DNA from: an uncultured Eubacteriales bacterium
GTDB lineage: Bacteria > Bacillota > Clostridia > Oscillospirales > Oscillospiraceae
Reading direction: 5' to 3'
Assembly: GCA_900546295.1 (NCBI GenBank)
Contig: URCK01000022.1
Location: forward strand, 1-23,006
Length of the DNA stretch: 23,006 nucleotides
The first letter of the stretch is position 1. Every line of letters begins with the position of its first letter. The notes beneath the pieces are model-generated. The model was not told where the DNA came from, did no database searches, and saw nothing but the letters and a program-made list of their open reading frames with translations. Of the stretch, positions 5,038-14,499 are shown in pieces. The position numbers and the translations under genes were made by a program.

Positions 5038-7446
5038 TCACTTGTGCGCTACGCGCCAGATCGTGTCGGCGTATTGCTTAACGGCGCGGTCGGCGGCGAA
5101 GATGCCGCTGCGGGCGATGTTGTAAAGCGATTTGCGGTTCCACTCCTCGCGCGCGGAGTAGACCTCAGCCATGCGCTGCTCGGCGGCACAGTAGGAGGCA
5201 AAGTCCTGCAAGAGCATATACTCGTCGCTCAGCAGCAGGCGCGAGGCAAGATCTTCGTAAGTGCTGCCGTCGGAAAAGCCCTGCTTGAGCTTGTCGATCA
5301 CGCAGCGCAGGCTCTCGTCGCGCGTATAGAGCTTCTGCGGGGTGTAGCCCTCGCGCTTGAGGCGCACGACCTCGTCGGCGTGCAGGCCGAAGAGGAACAT
5401 ATTCTCATCGCCGAGCACCTCGTGCATCTCGACGTTCGCGCCGTCGAGCGTGCCGACGGTCAGCGCACCGTTCATCATGAACTTCATGTTGCCCGTGCCG
5501 CTCGCTTCCTTGCCGGCGGTAGAGATCTGCTGGCTCACCTCGCTTGCGGGCATCAGGTGCTCGGCGAGCGAGACGCGGTAGTTTTCAAGGAAGACTACTT
5601 GCAGCTTGTCGCGGCAGACGGGGTCTGCGTTGATCTCAGCTGCCATGGAGTTGATAAGGCGGATGATGCGCTTGGCGACGGCGTAGCCGGGCGCGGCCTT
5701 CGCGCCGAAGAGGAACACGCGCGGCTGCATGGCGCGGTTCGGGTCGTTCTGGAGCTGCTGATAGAGATAGAGGATGTGCATCGCGTTCAAAAGCTGGCGC
5801 TTATACTCGTGCAGGCGCTTGACCTGCACATCGAAGATCGCGTCGGTGTTGAGCACGACGCCCTGCGTCTTTTTGACGTAGGCGGCAAAGTCGAGCTTAT
5901 TGGCTCGCTTGATCTCGCCGAGACGGTCGAGCACGGCGGTGTCGTGCGCGTAGGCTTCAAGTTTTTTGAGCGCTTCCGGGTGCAGCAGGTACTCGTCCCC
6001 GCCCGCGAGCGCGCGCACCAGTTCGTCGAGCCGCGGATTGATCTGCGCGAGCCAGCGGCGGTGGTCGATGCCGTTCGTCACGTTCCTGAACTTCTCCGGC
6101 TCCATGGCGCACTGGTACTTAAAAACATCGTTGCGCAGAATGTCGGAGTGCAGGGCGCTCACGCCGTTGACGGCCATGCCGCCGGCGATGCAGAGGTTCG
6201 CCATGCGCACCTGACCGTCCCAGATGATGGCCAGCTCGCGCGTTTTGGCGGGGTCGTGGTAGTAATTCTCGATTTTTTCCTGATAGCGGCGCGCGATCTC
6301 CGTCAAAATCGTCCAGATGCGCGGCAGGAGCGACTGCATCAGCTCCTGCGGCCAGCGTTCGAGCGCCTCGGCGAGCACCGTGTGGTTCGTGTAGGCGACG
6401 GAATGGGTCGTGATGTGCCACGCCGTGTCCCAGTCGAGCCCCGCGTCGTCCATCAGGATGCGCATGAGCTCTGGAATGACGAGCGCGGGATGCGTGTCGT
6501 TGATCTGGATAACGTTCTTTTCGTGGAAGTTCACCGCTGTTCCGTAAAGCTCAATGTGCTTGCGCATGATGGACTGCACCGTGGCCGAAACGAAGAAGTA
6601 CTGCTGCTTTAAGCGCAGGCTCTTGCCCTCGGGATGGTTGTCCTCGGGGTAGAGCACCTTTGCAATGGTCTCGGCCATGGCGTGCTGCTCCTGCGCGCGC
6701 AAGTATTCGCCCCGCGAAAAGAGCGACATATCGAGCGGCACGGGGGACTTTGCATCCCAAAGGCGCAGGGTGTTGACATTGTCCGTGCCGTAGCCCGCGA
6801 TCTCCATGTCGCAGGGGATGGCCAGCACCTCCGTCGCGCCCTCCGGCACGACATGCAGCCGCCCGCCGTCCCAGAACTGGCGGATCGTGCCGCCGAAGCG
6901 CACGGTCTCCGTCTCCTGCGGCTTGGGCAGCAGCCATGCGCCGCCGAGGTCTTTCCAGTTGTCCGGCAGCTCGACCTGCTGGCCGTCGACGATGCGCTGG
7001 CGGAAGATGCCCAGCTCATAGCAGATGGAGTAGCCCGCGGCGGGAATGTCGAGCGTCGTCATCGAGTCGAGATAGCACGCGGCAAGACGGCCGAGACCGC
7101 CGTTGCCGAGGCCCGCGTCCGGCTCGCACTCAAAAATGTCCGCTGCACGAAAGCCCAGCTCGTCGAGCGCTTCGGTCAAAATCTCGCCGAGGCCCAGGTT
7201 GAAGGCGTTTTTCATGAGGCTCCTGCCCATGAGGAACTCCATCGACAGGTAGTGCACCTTTCTCTTGTGTTCCTCGCGGTCGCATCTCGCGCTGTCCACG
7301 CCTCGCTCTGCCATCACATCCCGCAGAACAAGGGCGCTCGCGCGCAGCATCTGCTCGTCGCTCGCCTCTTCCACGGTGCTGCCGAAGCTCAGCTTGAGCT
7401 TTTCCCGCAGCGCTTCTTTCATATTCTTCACGGAGTCAATGGTCAT
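5038..7446 (-). CDS. glgP: Glycogen phosphorylase
   Basis: The enzyme releases glucose 1-phosphate from glycogen chain ends using phosphate and pyridoxal phosphate. The 802-residue product has the expected family length. Visible features are the DAGLGNGGLGRLAACYLDS segment near residue 110, the INDTHPAL motif near 320, and the cofactor site EASGTGNMKF, whose Lys (about residue 655) binds pyridoxal phosphate, followed by TLDGANVE. The ATG at 7446 has AAAGGA about ten bases upstream. A TTG at 7476 in the same frame lies inside the end of glgA and is less likely. It is the last gene of the operon, 20 bases after glgA, so breakdown is co-expressed with synthesis. Confidence 0.97.
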   Translation of the reverse strand: MTIDSVKNMKEALREKLKLSFGSTVEEASDEQMLRASALVLRDVMAERGVDSARCDREEHKRKVHYLSMEFLMGRSLMKNAFNLGLGEILTEALDELGFRAADIFECEPDAGLGNGGLGRLAACYLDSMTTLDIPAAGYSICYELGIFRQRIVDGQQVELPDNWKDLGGAWLLPKPQETETVRFGGTIRQFWDGGRLHVVPEGATEVLAIPCDMEIAGYGTDNVNTLRLWDAKSPVPLDMSLFSRGEYLRAQEQHAMAETIAKVLYPEDNHPEGKSLRLKQQYFFVSATVQSIMRKHIELYGTAVNFHEKNVIQINDTHPALVIPELMRILMDDAGLDWDTAWHITTHSVAYTNHTVLAEALERWPQELMQSLLPRIWTILTEIARRYQEKIENYYHDPAKTRELAIIWDGQVRMANLCIAGGMAVNGVSALHSDILRNDVFKYQCAMEPEKFRNVTNGIDHRRWLAQINPRLDELVRALAGGDEYLLHPEALKKLEAYAHDTAVLDRLGEIKRANKLDFAAYVKKTQGVVLNTDAIFDVQVKRLHEYKRQLLNAMHILYLYQQLQNDPNRAMQPRVFLFGAKAAPGYAVAKRIIRLINSMAAEINADPVCRDKLQVVFLENYRVSLAEHLMPASEVSQQISTAGKEASGTGNMKFMMNGALTVGTLDGANVEMHEVLGDENMFLFGLHADEVVRLKREGYTPQKLYTRDESLRCVIDKLKQGFSDGSTYEDLASRLLLSDEYMLLQDFASYCAAEQRMAEVYSAREEWNRKSLYNIARSGIFAADRAVKQYADTIWRVAHK

Positions 7447-7466
7447 AAACTGTTTTTCCTTTTCTG

Positions 7467-8900
7467 TCAGCGGCAAATGGATCGGTAGATATCGTTGTAT
7501 GCCTTCGCCGAGCGCGTCCAGCTGAAGTCCGCGGTCATGCCGCGCTTCTGGAGCGCTGCGTAGGCAGTTTTGTTGTTGTGGTAAAGGTCAATGGCTTCAC
7601 AGACGACGTGGCACATATCGCCCGCGTTGTAGTCTGCAAAGCTGAAACCGTTGCCCGCGCCGTTCCACGCCTCGTAAGCGTGAACAGTGTCCTTGAGGCC
7701 GCCCGTCTCGCGCACGATGGGCAATGTGCCGTAGCGCATGGCGATCATCTGCGAAAGGCCGCAGGGCTCGCTCTTCGAGGGCATGAGGAAGAGGTCCGCG
7801 CCCGCGTAGATCTGCATGGCAAGCTCCTCGGAGTAGCCAAGGTGCACAGCCATTCGCCCGCCGTAGCGCGCGCGGGCATACTCGAAAAAGGTCTCGTACT
7901 TCGCATCTCCCTTGCCGAGCACGACGAACTGCACGTCCTTTTCCATGATGGCGTCGAGCGTCTCGCAGACAAGGTCCAGCCCCTTGTGGGAAACAAGGCG
8001 CGTGACCATCGCGATGATGGGCGTATCGCTCTTTTCCTGCAAGCCGAGCAGCTTTTGCAGCGCCGCCTTGTCTTTTTTCTTGCCCGCAAGGTTCCCCGCG
8101 CTGTAGGTCGCGGCAAGCGCCTTGTCGTGCGCGGGGTCATAGCGCTTCATGTCGATGCCGTTGAGCACGCCGTAGAGCTTGCCCTCGTTCATGCGCATCA
8201 CCGTTTCCAGCCCGTGGGCAAAGTAGGCGCACTTGAGCTCCTGGGCGTAGGTCGGGCTCACGGCGGTCACGGCGTCGGCGGTGACGATCGCGCCCTTCAG
8301 AAGGTTCACATCCCCGTCGAAGGCGAGCGTGCCGCCGTCGAACCAGCCGCTGTCCAGCCCGAAGAGGTCTTCGACCGTCTCGCGGCCGTAGCGCCCCTGA
8401 TACTCGATATTATGCACCGTGATGACGGTGCGGATGCTCTTGTAAAAGTCGTTTCGCACGGCCTCGTCGCGGATGTAGACCGGCACAAGGGCGGACTGCC
8501 AGTCGTTGCAGTGCACCACGTCCGGCTTCTCCGGAAGAGAGGGCAGAAGCTCCGTCACCGCGCGGGAGAAGAAGGTGAAGCGCTCGCCGTCGTCATAGTG
8601 GCCGTAAAGCTCTCTGCGGCGGAAGTAGCTCTCATTGTCGATAAAATACCATGTGACGCCCTCGTATTCGAAGGAGAACAGGCCGCAGTAGACCTCTCGC
8701 CAGGCAAGGCGCACATTGGTCCAGCGTTCAAAGTGCAGCTTCTCTCCCCATTTGTCCTTCACCGTCTCGTAAAGCGGCAGGATGACGCTCACGCTCTCGC
8801 CCGTCGCCGCAAGCGAGGGCGGCAGGCTGCCCGCAACGTCTGCAAGGCCGCCGGTCTTGCAAAAGGGCACCGCTTCGCTCGTCACATACAAAATGTTCAT
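7467..8900 (-). CDS. glgA: Glycogen synthase (ADP-glucose type)
   Basis: GlgA transfers glucose from ADP-glucose to the non-reducing end of the growing alpha-1,4-glucan. The 477-residue product is a GT5-family glycosyltransferase of normal length. It shows the N-terminal nucleotide-sugar site KTGGLADV (Lys15), HCNDWQSALVP, TVHNIEYQGRYG, the GVLNGID hinge, TRLVSHKGLD and the catalytic/donor motif SEPCGL (Glu about residue 378) followed by GLKDTV. ATG 8900 is preceded by AAAGGAG. The gene begins 27 bases after glgD. Confidence 0.97.
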   Translation of the reverse strand: MNILYVTSEAVPFCKTGGLADVAGSLPPSLAATGESVSVILPLYETVKDKWGEKLHFERWTNVRLAWREVYCGLFSFEYEGVTWYFIDNESYFRRRELYGHYDDGERFTFFSRAVTELLPSLPEKPDVVHCNDWQSALVPVYIRDEAVRNDFYKSIRTVITVHNIEYQGRYGRETVEDLFGLDSGWFDGGTLAFDGDVNLLKGAIVTADAVTAVSPTYAQELKCAYFAHGLETVMRMNEGKLYGVLNGIDMKRYDPAHDKALAATYSAGNLAGKKKDKAALQKLLGLQEKSDTPIIAMVTRLVSHKGLDLVCETLDAIMEKDVQFVVLGKGDAKYETFFEYARARYGGRMAVHLGYSEELAMQIYAGADLFLMPSKSEPCGLSQMIAMRYGTLPIVRETGGLKDTVHAYEAWNGAGNGFSFADYNAGDMCHVVCEAIDLYHNNKTAYAALQKRGMTADFSWTRSAKAYNDIYRSICR

Positions 8901-8927
8901 GCCGTGGTTCTCCTTTCTCCCGTTCGA

Positions 8928-10040
8928 TCAGACCACGCTGTTCTTGCTCACAACGAGCGGATAGCTCTCGTGGCCGATGAGCGTTCCGCCGCTGCGGAGG
9001 CGCACGTTTTTGTCCGCGATGACGCACTTGAGCGTCACGGAGTCCTCCACCGTCATGTTCTTAAAGAGGATGCAGTTTTTCACGCTGCTCCCCTTGCCGA
9101 CCTTCACGCCCGGGAAGAGGATGCTCCCCTCCACCTCGCCCTCGATCAGGCAGCCGTCGCCGATGAGCGAGTCGACGCAGTGCGTCTCCGGCGCGATGTA
9201 GGACGCGGCCTCGTCGTCCTCCTTTGCAAGGATGGGCCGCTCGGGGCAGAAAAGCTCCGCGCGGATGGCGGGGTCCAGAAGCTCCATGCTGCGCTCGTAA
9301 TACTCGCGCACGGAGCGCAGCTGCGCGGCGTAGCCGTCCCACACAAAGCCGCGCAGGTCGAGCTTAGCGCCCATGGCGCAGAGCACGTCGCGGCGGAAGC
9401 TGTACTTTTCCTGTACAATGCACTGCTCCACAAGCTCGATGAGAAGGTCCCGGCGCAGAAGGTAGATCTCAAGCCCGCGGTAGCCCGAGGCCGTGTGCGG
9501 CGCGCAGCGCGTCTCGGTCACTTTCCCCGCATCGTCGAGCGTAAAGTAGGTCGCGTTTTCCACAAATGCGCCGTTTGCCGTGCACACGCAGGTGATGTCC
9601 GCGCCGCTCGCCTCGTGCGCCTCCAGCACCTGCTGGAGCGGCAGATTGATGATGAGGTCGCTGTCGGAGAGGACGACGTACTTCTGCCGGATCTCCCGCA
9701 GGTACGAACGCACGCCCGAGAGCGCGTCGATCTTGCCGCGGAACACCGCGCCGCGGTATTTTCTCTCGTCGGCAAAGGGCGGCAGGAGCTTGAGCCCGCC
9801 GTTTCTGCGCGCCATGTCCCAGGTCTTGCCGTTGCCGATGTGGTCAATGAGACTCTGATAGTTGCCGTGCAGCACGACGCCGACGTCCGTAATGCCCGCG
9901 TTGTGCATATTGGAGAGCATGAAGTCGATCGCGCGGTAGCGCCCGCCGAAGGGCACGGAGCCGGGCATACGATCCTCCGTCAGCTCGCGAAGGCCGGGTG
10001 TTTTCGCATAGGCAAAGATAATCCCGTGCAGTCCGTTCAT
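8928..10040 (-). CDS. glgD: Glucose-1-phosphate adenylyltransferase, GlgD subunit
   Basis: GlgD is a GlgC paralogue found in Firmicutes that associates with GlgC in the ADP-glucose pyrophosphorylase complex. In Geobacillus work it has little activity alone but raises that of GlgC. The 370-residue product keeps the fold markers (PGSVPFGGRYRAIDFMLSNM, residues ~26-45, and a C-terminal left-handed beta-helix with repeated hexapeptides). The usual N-terminal GGxGxRL nucleotide loop is replaced by FAYAKTPGLRELTEDRM, as is normal for GlgD. Its ATG overlaps the glgC stop (ATGA, 10037-10040) and has AAAGGAG upstream, so the two subunits are translationally coupled. Confidence 0.95.
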   Translation of the reverse strand: MNGLHGIIFAYAKTPGLRELTEDRMPGSVPFGGRYRAIDFMLSNMHNAGITDVGVVLHGNYQSLIDHIGNGKTWDMARRNGGLKLLPPFADERKYRGAVFRGKIDALSGVRSYLREIRQKYVVLSDSDLIINLPLQQVLEAHEASGADITCVCTANGAFVENATYFTLDDAGKVTETRCAPHTASGYRGLEIYLLRRDLLIELVEQCIVQEKYSFRRDVLCAMGAKLDLRGFVWDGYAAQLRSVREYYERSMELLDPAIRAELFCPERPILAKEDDEAASYIAPETHCVDSLIGDGCLIEGEVEGSILFPGVKVGKGSSVKNCILFKNMTVEDSVTLKCVIADKNVRLRSGGTLIGHESYPLVVSKNSVV

Positions 10041-11245
10041 CGTACCGTCTCCTTTCCGTCCGCGCTGCGCATACGCTTTGCCGCAAGCACATAGTTTTCC
10101 GCGACCGCCGCGTCAGGGCCGAGCACCGTAATGCCCCAGTCCTCGGGCTTCACCGCCTCCGGCGGCTGGCCGACGCGCGCGTTTGCCTCCACCACGGCGT
10201 TCTCGCCGATGATGGCATAGGATACCTGCGCGCCGCGCCGGATCACGGCGCCGGGCATCAGGAGCGAATACTGCACGCTCGCCCCCTCTTCCAGGGTGCA
10301 GCGCTCGGAGAGGACGGAGTTCTCCGCCTCGCCCTCGACCGTGCAGCCGCGCGCGACGACGCTGTGCTCCACATGCACATTTTTCCCAAGGTAGGCCGGC
10401 GGCGCGGAGGACGGCCGGCCATAGATCGGCCAGTCCTTTTCGAGCAGGTCAAGCCCGCTGCCGGTGGCGAGCATATCCATGTTTGCATCCCAGAGCGAGT
10501 CGAGCGTGCCGACGTCCTTCCAGTAGCCCGAGAAGCGGTAGGCCGCCATTTTCTCCCCGTTTTGCAGCATCTTCGGGATGATGTTCTTGCCAAAGTCGTT
10601 GCTGCTCGTCTCGTCGCTCTCATCCTCGATGAGATAGCTTCTGAGCTTTTTCCACGTGAAGACGTAAATCCCCATCGAGGCGAGGTTGCTCTTCGGCTGG
10701 GCGGGCTTTTCCTCAAACTCCGTGATGGTATCATTCTCGTCCACGCTCATGATGCCAAAGCGCGGTGCTTCCTCCCAGGGCACCTCCATCACGGAGATGG
10801 TGCAGTCCGCGCCCGTCTTTTTGTGGTGGGCGAGCATTTTGTCGTAATTCATCTTGTAGATATGGTCGCCCGAGAGGATGAGCACATAGTCGGGGTCGTA
10901 CATATCGACAAAGCCGATGTTCTGGAAGATGGCGTTGGCCGTGCCCTTGTACCACGAAGCGCCGTTCGCGCTCTGATACGGCGGCAGGATATGTACGCCG
11001 CCGTCGGCGCGGTCAAGATCCCACGGCTGGCCGGAGCCAATGTAGCGGTTGAGCTCCAGCGGGCGGTACTGCGTCAGCACGCCCACGGTGTCGATGCCGG
11101 CATTGGCACAGTTCGAGAGCGGAAAATCGATGATGCGGAACTTGCCGCCGAACGGCACGGCGGGCTTTGCCATGTTCTCTGTGAGCACATAGAGTCTGCT
11201 GCCCTGCCCGCCGGCAAGCAACATGGCGATACATTCTTTTTTCAC
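10037..11245 (-). CDS. glgC: Glucose-1-phosphate adenylyltransferase, catalytic subunit
   Basis: GlgC makes ADP-glucose from ATP and glucose 1-phosphate, the committed step of glycogen synthesis. The 402-residue product has the nucleotide-binding loop LLAGGQGSRL (residues 9-18), the AKPAVPFGGKFRIIDFPLSN motif with the conserved Lys and Asp, SGDHIYKMNYD near residue 130, FEEKP, and a C-terminal beta-helix domain. The start is a GTG at 11245 with a very strong AAGGAGGAG nine bases upstream; that site overlaps the glgB stop codon. It sits 18 bases after glgB and overlaps glgD by four bases. Confidence 0.96.
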   Translation of the reverse strand: MKKECIAMLLAGGQGSRLYVLTENMAKPAVPFGGKFRIIDFPLSNCANAGIDTVGVLTQYRPLELNRYIGSGQPWDLDRADGGVHILPPYQSANGASWYKGTANAIFQNIGFVDMYDPDYVLILSGDHIYKMNYDKMLAHHKKTGADCTISVMEVPWEEAPRFGIMSVDENDTITEFEEKPAQPKSNLASMGIYVFTWKKLRSYLIEDESDETSSNDFGKNIIPKMLQNGEKMAAYRFSGYWKDVGTLDSLWDANMDMLATGSGLDLLEKDWPIYGRPSSAPPAYLGKNVHVEHSVVARGCTVEGEAENSVLSERCTLEEGASVQYSLLMPGAVIRRGAQVSYAIIGENAVVEANARVGQPPEAVKPEDWGITVLGPDAAVAENYVLAAKRMRSADGKETVR

Positions 11246-11263
11246 GCTGTTTCTCTCCTCCTT

Positions 11264-13204
11264 TTAGTTGTCCGGCGTGCTTGCGTCGGACGGTATGCTT
11301 GCTTGTTCTTTTTTCCAGACTCCTTCGCCCGCAAAAAACGCTGCGCCGAGCGGCGGGAGCTTCACGCAAAGGGACTGTTCCCGCCCGTGCGAGGGAATGG
11401 GCAGGACTTCGACGGTCTTTTCGTTGCGCCACTCGCCCGTGCCGCCGTATTCCGCGCAGTCGGTGGTAAAGACCTCGCGGTAGCACCTTTTCGGCGGCAC
11501 ACCGAAGCGGTACTCTCCCTGCGCAACGGGGGAGAAATTGACCGCGGCGATCAGCTCGCGGCCCTTGCGGTCGCGCCGCAGGAAGACGACCACATTGTTG
11601 TGATTGTCGTCCGGGACGAGCCATTCAAAACCCTCCCAGGAAAAGTCGATGTCCCACAGGGGGCTTTGCGATAGGTAAAAGGCGTTGATGTCCTTGAAAA
11701 AGCGATGGAGCTGTCGGTTTTCCTCGTTTTCGAGCAGGTACCAGTCGAGCTGAGAGGCAAAATCCCACTCGTGCCACTGTCCAAGCTCGGCTCCCATGAA
11801 GGTGAGCTTCTTGCCCGGATGGGCGAGCATATACGCCGTGAAGGCGCGCACGCCAGATAGCTGCTGCCGATCGTCGCCCGGCATCTTGCCGCGAAGCGAG
11901 CCCTTCATGTGCACGACCTCGTCGTGCGAGATGGGCAGGACAAAATTCTCCGAAAAGGCATACATCAGCGAAAAGGTGATGTCCTTGTGGTGGTACTGGC
12001 GGAACCACGGGTCGAGCTTCAGGTAGTGGCACATATCGTTCATCCAGCCCATGTTCCACTTGAGCGTGAAGCCGAGGCCTCCGTCCTGCGGCGGGCGCGT
12101 GACGAGCGGCCACGCGGTCGACTCCTCCGCCACCATCAGCACATTGGGGTTGATGGAGTAGGCGGTCTTATTCAGCGCGCGCAGAAAATCGATGGCCTCG
12201 AGGTTCTCGCGCCCGCCGTTTCGGTTGCGCGTCCAGTTCCCGTCCTCGCGCCCATAGTCGAGGTAGAGCATGGAGGCGACCGCGTCCACACGCAGGCCGT
12301 CCACATGGAATTCCCGCAGCCAGAAGGCCGCGGAGGAGAGCAGGAAGCTCTTCACCTCGCCGCGCCCGTAGTCGAATACGCGCGTGCCCCAGCCCGCGTG
12401 CTCGCGCTTGAGAGGGTCTGCGTATTCGTAGCAGGGCGTGCCGTCAAAGTCGATGAGCCCGTGCTCGTCCTTGCAGAAGTGGGACGGCACCCAGTCGAGG
12501 ATAACGCAAATGCCCTTTTGGTGCAGGTGGTCGATGAGGTACATCAGATCCTCAGGCGTGCCGTAGCGCGAGGTCGCGGCAAAGTAGCCGGTGCACTGGT
12601 AGCCCCAGGAATCATCGAGCGGATACTCCGTCACAGGCATGAGCTCAACGCAGTTGTAGCCAAGGCCCGCCACGTAGTCCGCCAAATCATGGGCGAGCGA
12701 GCGGTAGTCGTAAAAATCGCCGTTCTCGCGCCGCCGCCACGAGCCGAGATGGACCTCGTAGATGTTGAGCGGCGAGCGGTCAACGGGCGCGGAGGCGCGG
12801 CCCGCGCGCCACGCTCCGTCCCCCCAGCGGTAGGGCGGCAGGTCATAGAGCTTGCTGGCCGTGCCGGGACGGGTCTCGGCGTGGAAGGCGTAGGGGTCCG
12901 CCTTGAGCACCGTTTTCCCCCGCGCGGAGGTCACGGCGTACTTGTAGGTGTCAAACTGCTTTAACCCAGGGATGAATCTCTCCCACAAGCCGTGTTCTCC
13001 GCGTGCCATCGGGAAGGCGCCCGCGTCCCAGCCGCAGAAGTCGCCCACGACGGAAACGCGCGCGGCGTTCGGCGCCCAGAGGCGGAAGAGATAGCCCTCT
13101 TCCCCGCCCCGCTGCGCGCGGTGCGCGCCGAGGAAGCGGTAGGCTTCGCTGTCCGTGCCGCCGAAAAAGGCCCCGGCATCAAATCGTTTCTCCGTCCCTT
13201 TCAT
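11264..13204 (-). CDS. glgB: 1,4-alpha-glucan branching enzyme
   Basis: GlgB cuts alpha-1,4 chains and rejoins them as alpha-1,6 branches. The 646-residue product carries an N-terminal CBM48-type domain (about residues 22-115), the YEVHLGSW entry to the GH13 barrel (149-156) and the barrel motifs DWVPSHF (237-243) and DGLRVDAV (302-309). The catalytic residues are Asp307, Glu360 (in VAEES) and Asp428 (in SHDEV). Their spacings of 53 and 121 residues equal those of the E. coli enzyme. An all-beta C-terminal domain follows, with a short extra tail after residue ~625. ATG 13204 has AAAGGAG upstream. It is the first gene of the operon. Confidence 0.97.
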   Translation of the reverse strand: MKGTEKRFDAGAFFGGTDSEAYRFLGAHRAQRGGEEGYLFRLWAPNAARVSVVGDFCGWDAGAFPMARGEHGLWERFIPGLKQFDTYKYAVTSARGKTVLKADPYAFHAETRPGTASKLYDLPPYRWGDGAWRAGRASAPVDRSPLNIYEVHLGSWRRRENGDFYDYRSLAHDLADYVAGLGYNCVELMPVTEYPLDDSWGYQCTGYFAATSRYGTPEDLMYLIDHLHQKGICVILDWVPSHFCKDEHGLIDFDGTPCYEYADPLKREHAGWGTRVFDYGRGEVKSFLLSSAAFWLREFHVDGLRVDAVASMLYLDYGREDGNWTRNRNGGRENLEAIDFLRALNKTAYSINPNVLMVAEESTAWPLVTRPPQDGGLGFTLKWNMGWMNDMCHYLKLDPWFRQYHHKDITFSLMYAFSENFVLPISHDEVVHMKGSLRGKMPGDDRQQLSGVRAFTAYMLAHPGKKLTFMGAELGQWHEWDFASQLDWYLLENEENRQLHRFFKDINAFYLSQSPLWDIDFSWEGFEWLVPDDNHNNVVVFLRRDRKGRELIAAVNFSPVAQGEYRFGVPPKRCYREVFTTDCAEYGGTGEWRNEKTVEVLPIPSHGREQSLCVKLPPLGAAFFAGEGVWKKEQASIPSDASTPDN

Positions 13205-13227
13205 GCCCGTCTCCTTTGCTTTTCCCT

Positions 13228-13251
13228 ACCATAGCACAGCGTGCAGCACGC
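13228..13251 (-). promoter_or_regulatory. Candidate glg operon promoter with internal palindrome
   Basis: On the minus strand TGC-TATGGT (13236-13228) resembles an extended -10. No good -35 is seen. Immediately upstream, GCGTGC-A-GCACGC (13239-13251) is a perfect palindrome that would lie in the promoter spacer and could be an operator. The gap to the upstream XpaC-like gene is only 68 bases and has no terminator, so read-through is also likely. Confidence 0.4.
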
Positions 13252-13272
13252 ACCCGGTCGAGTTTTGCCGTC

Positions 13273-14496
13273 TTATTCCTCCTCCGGCGCGCGCTGGACC
13301 GCCGCGCCGCCGAGTCCGAAATCATCCTCTACGCTCGCCGTATCGCGGCGGAGCATATTCTCCATCACGCGGATATCGCTGTCGATATCCATCGCCTCGT
13401 TGCGGTAGAGGTCGTCGAGCTGCTTGTCAAAGCCCTTGATGAGGGCGTCCATCGTCTCTTCGATACGCTCCTGCGCGCGGGAAAGGTTCTCGCCCTCGAT
13501 GCCCGCCTCTTCAAACTTCGCGTAGCTCGCGAGCAGCTTGAGCGTCGTGGGCAGATAGTAGTTGAGGAAGGTCGCGGCCTGGCGCTGCTTTTCGGGATGC
13601 TGCTCGACCTCGCGGAAGATCTTGCCTGCCACAGTCTCAAGATGATCGATCTTTTCACTCAATACAGGGTCGGCGATGCGGTCGTTCGCGCTGCGAATGG
13701 CGCGCAGCGCGCCTGCGTAGCCCTCATTCGCCTCCTTGGGCGTCACGTCTTCCTTCTTCGCCGTTTCGTTCGCATAGTCGGCAAAGGCGTCGGCGTTGCG
13801 GAAGAACATCCCGCGGCCGCTGTCAAGGTATGCGCCCGCGCCGAGCAGCCCCTTTTCCACCATGAACTCAAGGTCGCCTTCGACCTTCTTGCGGCTCTTG
13901 CCCGTCACGGCGCAGAGCTCGTCCACGGCAATGTGGCTGCGCTTGCCCATCACGGCAAGGTAGCGCGCGGCACGCGCGCTGCGGCGCTTCATCCGCTGCC
14001 CGGCGACGAGCATGGCGACGCCGCCGGCAAAGAAGCCGCACATTGGAAAGAGGTCTTCCATCATGTAGGAATACCAGCCGTAGGCGATGACCTCGCCCAG
14101 CATGGTCACAAGGCTGATGCCGAAGACCGCCGTAACCGCCGCGCCGACGATCGAGAGGATGCGCGCGGTCTTGTCCGAGGCCTTCGGCGCGCGGTTCATC
14201 TTCTTTGCCGTCTGCACGACGGTCTTTTCCACCTTGTTCGTGCTGCGCGCGGTGACGTTCGCGTTCGGGCTGGTGCTCGTGCGCATCCCGCTGCGCGGGG
14301 CGCTTGCCTTCTTCGGCTTGTCGGAAAGCTTCGAAATGAGCGCGATCAGGCCGATCGGCCACAGGCCGAAGGCAAAGAGCGCCGCAATGATGATCCAGCT
14401 GCCGATGTCGCCGCCGTCGTTTTTCTTTGGCGTCTTGCCGCCCTCGTCGAAGCGGAACGAGCCGCTCTCGGGGTCGTACTCAAATTCCTTGCCCAT
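13273..14496 (-). CDS. XpaC-like membrane protein (5-bromo-4-chloroindolyl phosphate hydrolysis family)
   Basis: The 407-residue product has a charged N-terminus, one or two membrane segments around residues 33-55, a basic Thr/Ser/Asn-rich linker, and a hydrophobic pair around residues 111-165. A long helical cytoplasmic domain follows. The C-terminal part, with FLNYYLPTTLKLLASY at about residues 317-332 and a later RIEETMDALIKGFDKQLDDLY helix, matches the XpaC family, named for a Bacillus phenotype and often found beside TelA-type proteins. The family's true role is unclear. No telA-like gene is adjacent here. The segment at about 175-215 resembles a small winged-helix (VDELCAVTGKSRKKVEGDLEFM). 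AAAGGAG precedes ATG 14496, within the end of the DUF896 gene. Confidence 0.8.
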   Translation of the reverse strand: MGKEFEYDPESGSFRFDEGGKTPKKNDGGDIGSWIIIAALFAFGLWPIGLIALISKLSDKPKKASAPRSGMRTSTSPNANVTARSTNKVEKTVVQTAKKMNRAPKASDKTARILSIVGAAVTAVFGISLVTMLGEVIAYGWYSYMMEDLFPMCGFFAGGVAMLVAGQRMKRRSARAARYLAVMGKRSHIAVDELCAVTGKSRKKVEGDLEFMVEKGLLGAGAYLDSGRGMFFRNADAFADYANETAKKEDVTPKEANEGYAGALRAIRSANDRIADPVLSEKIDHLETVAGKIFREVEQHPEKQRQAATFLNYYLPTTLKLLASYAKFEEAGIEGENLSRAQERIEETMDALIKGFDKQLDDLYRNEAMDIDSDIRVMENMLRRDTASVEDDFGLGGAAVQRAPEEE

Positions 14497-14499
14497 GGA

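Noticed and set aside
7447..7476. TTG start that would add ten residues to GlgP
   Set aside because: It lies inside the last codons of glgA, and the ATG at 7446 has a well-placed AAAGGA.
4597..10094. Very long plus-strand open frames (up to about 840 codons) opposite the glycogen genes and the RNA helicase
   Set aside because: They lie antisense to genes with clear catalytic motifs. Their composition (rich in His, Val, Leu, Arg, Ala) is that of a mirror frame in GC-rich DNA, and no domain is recognisable.
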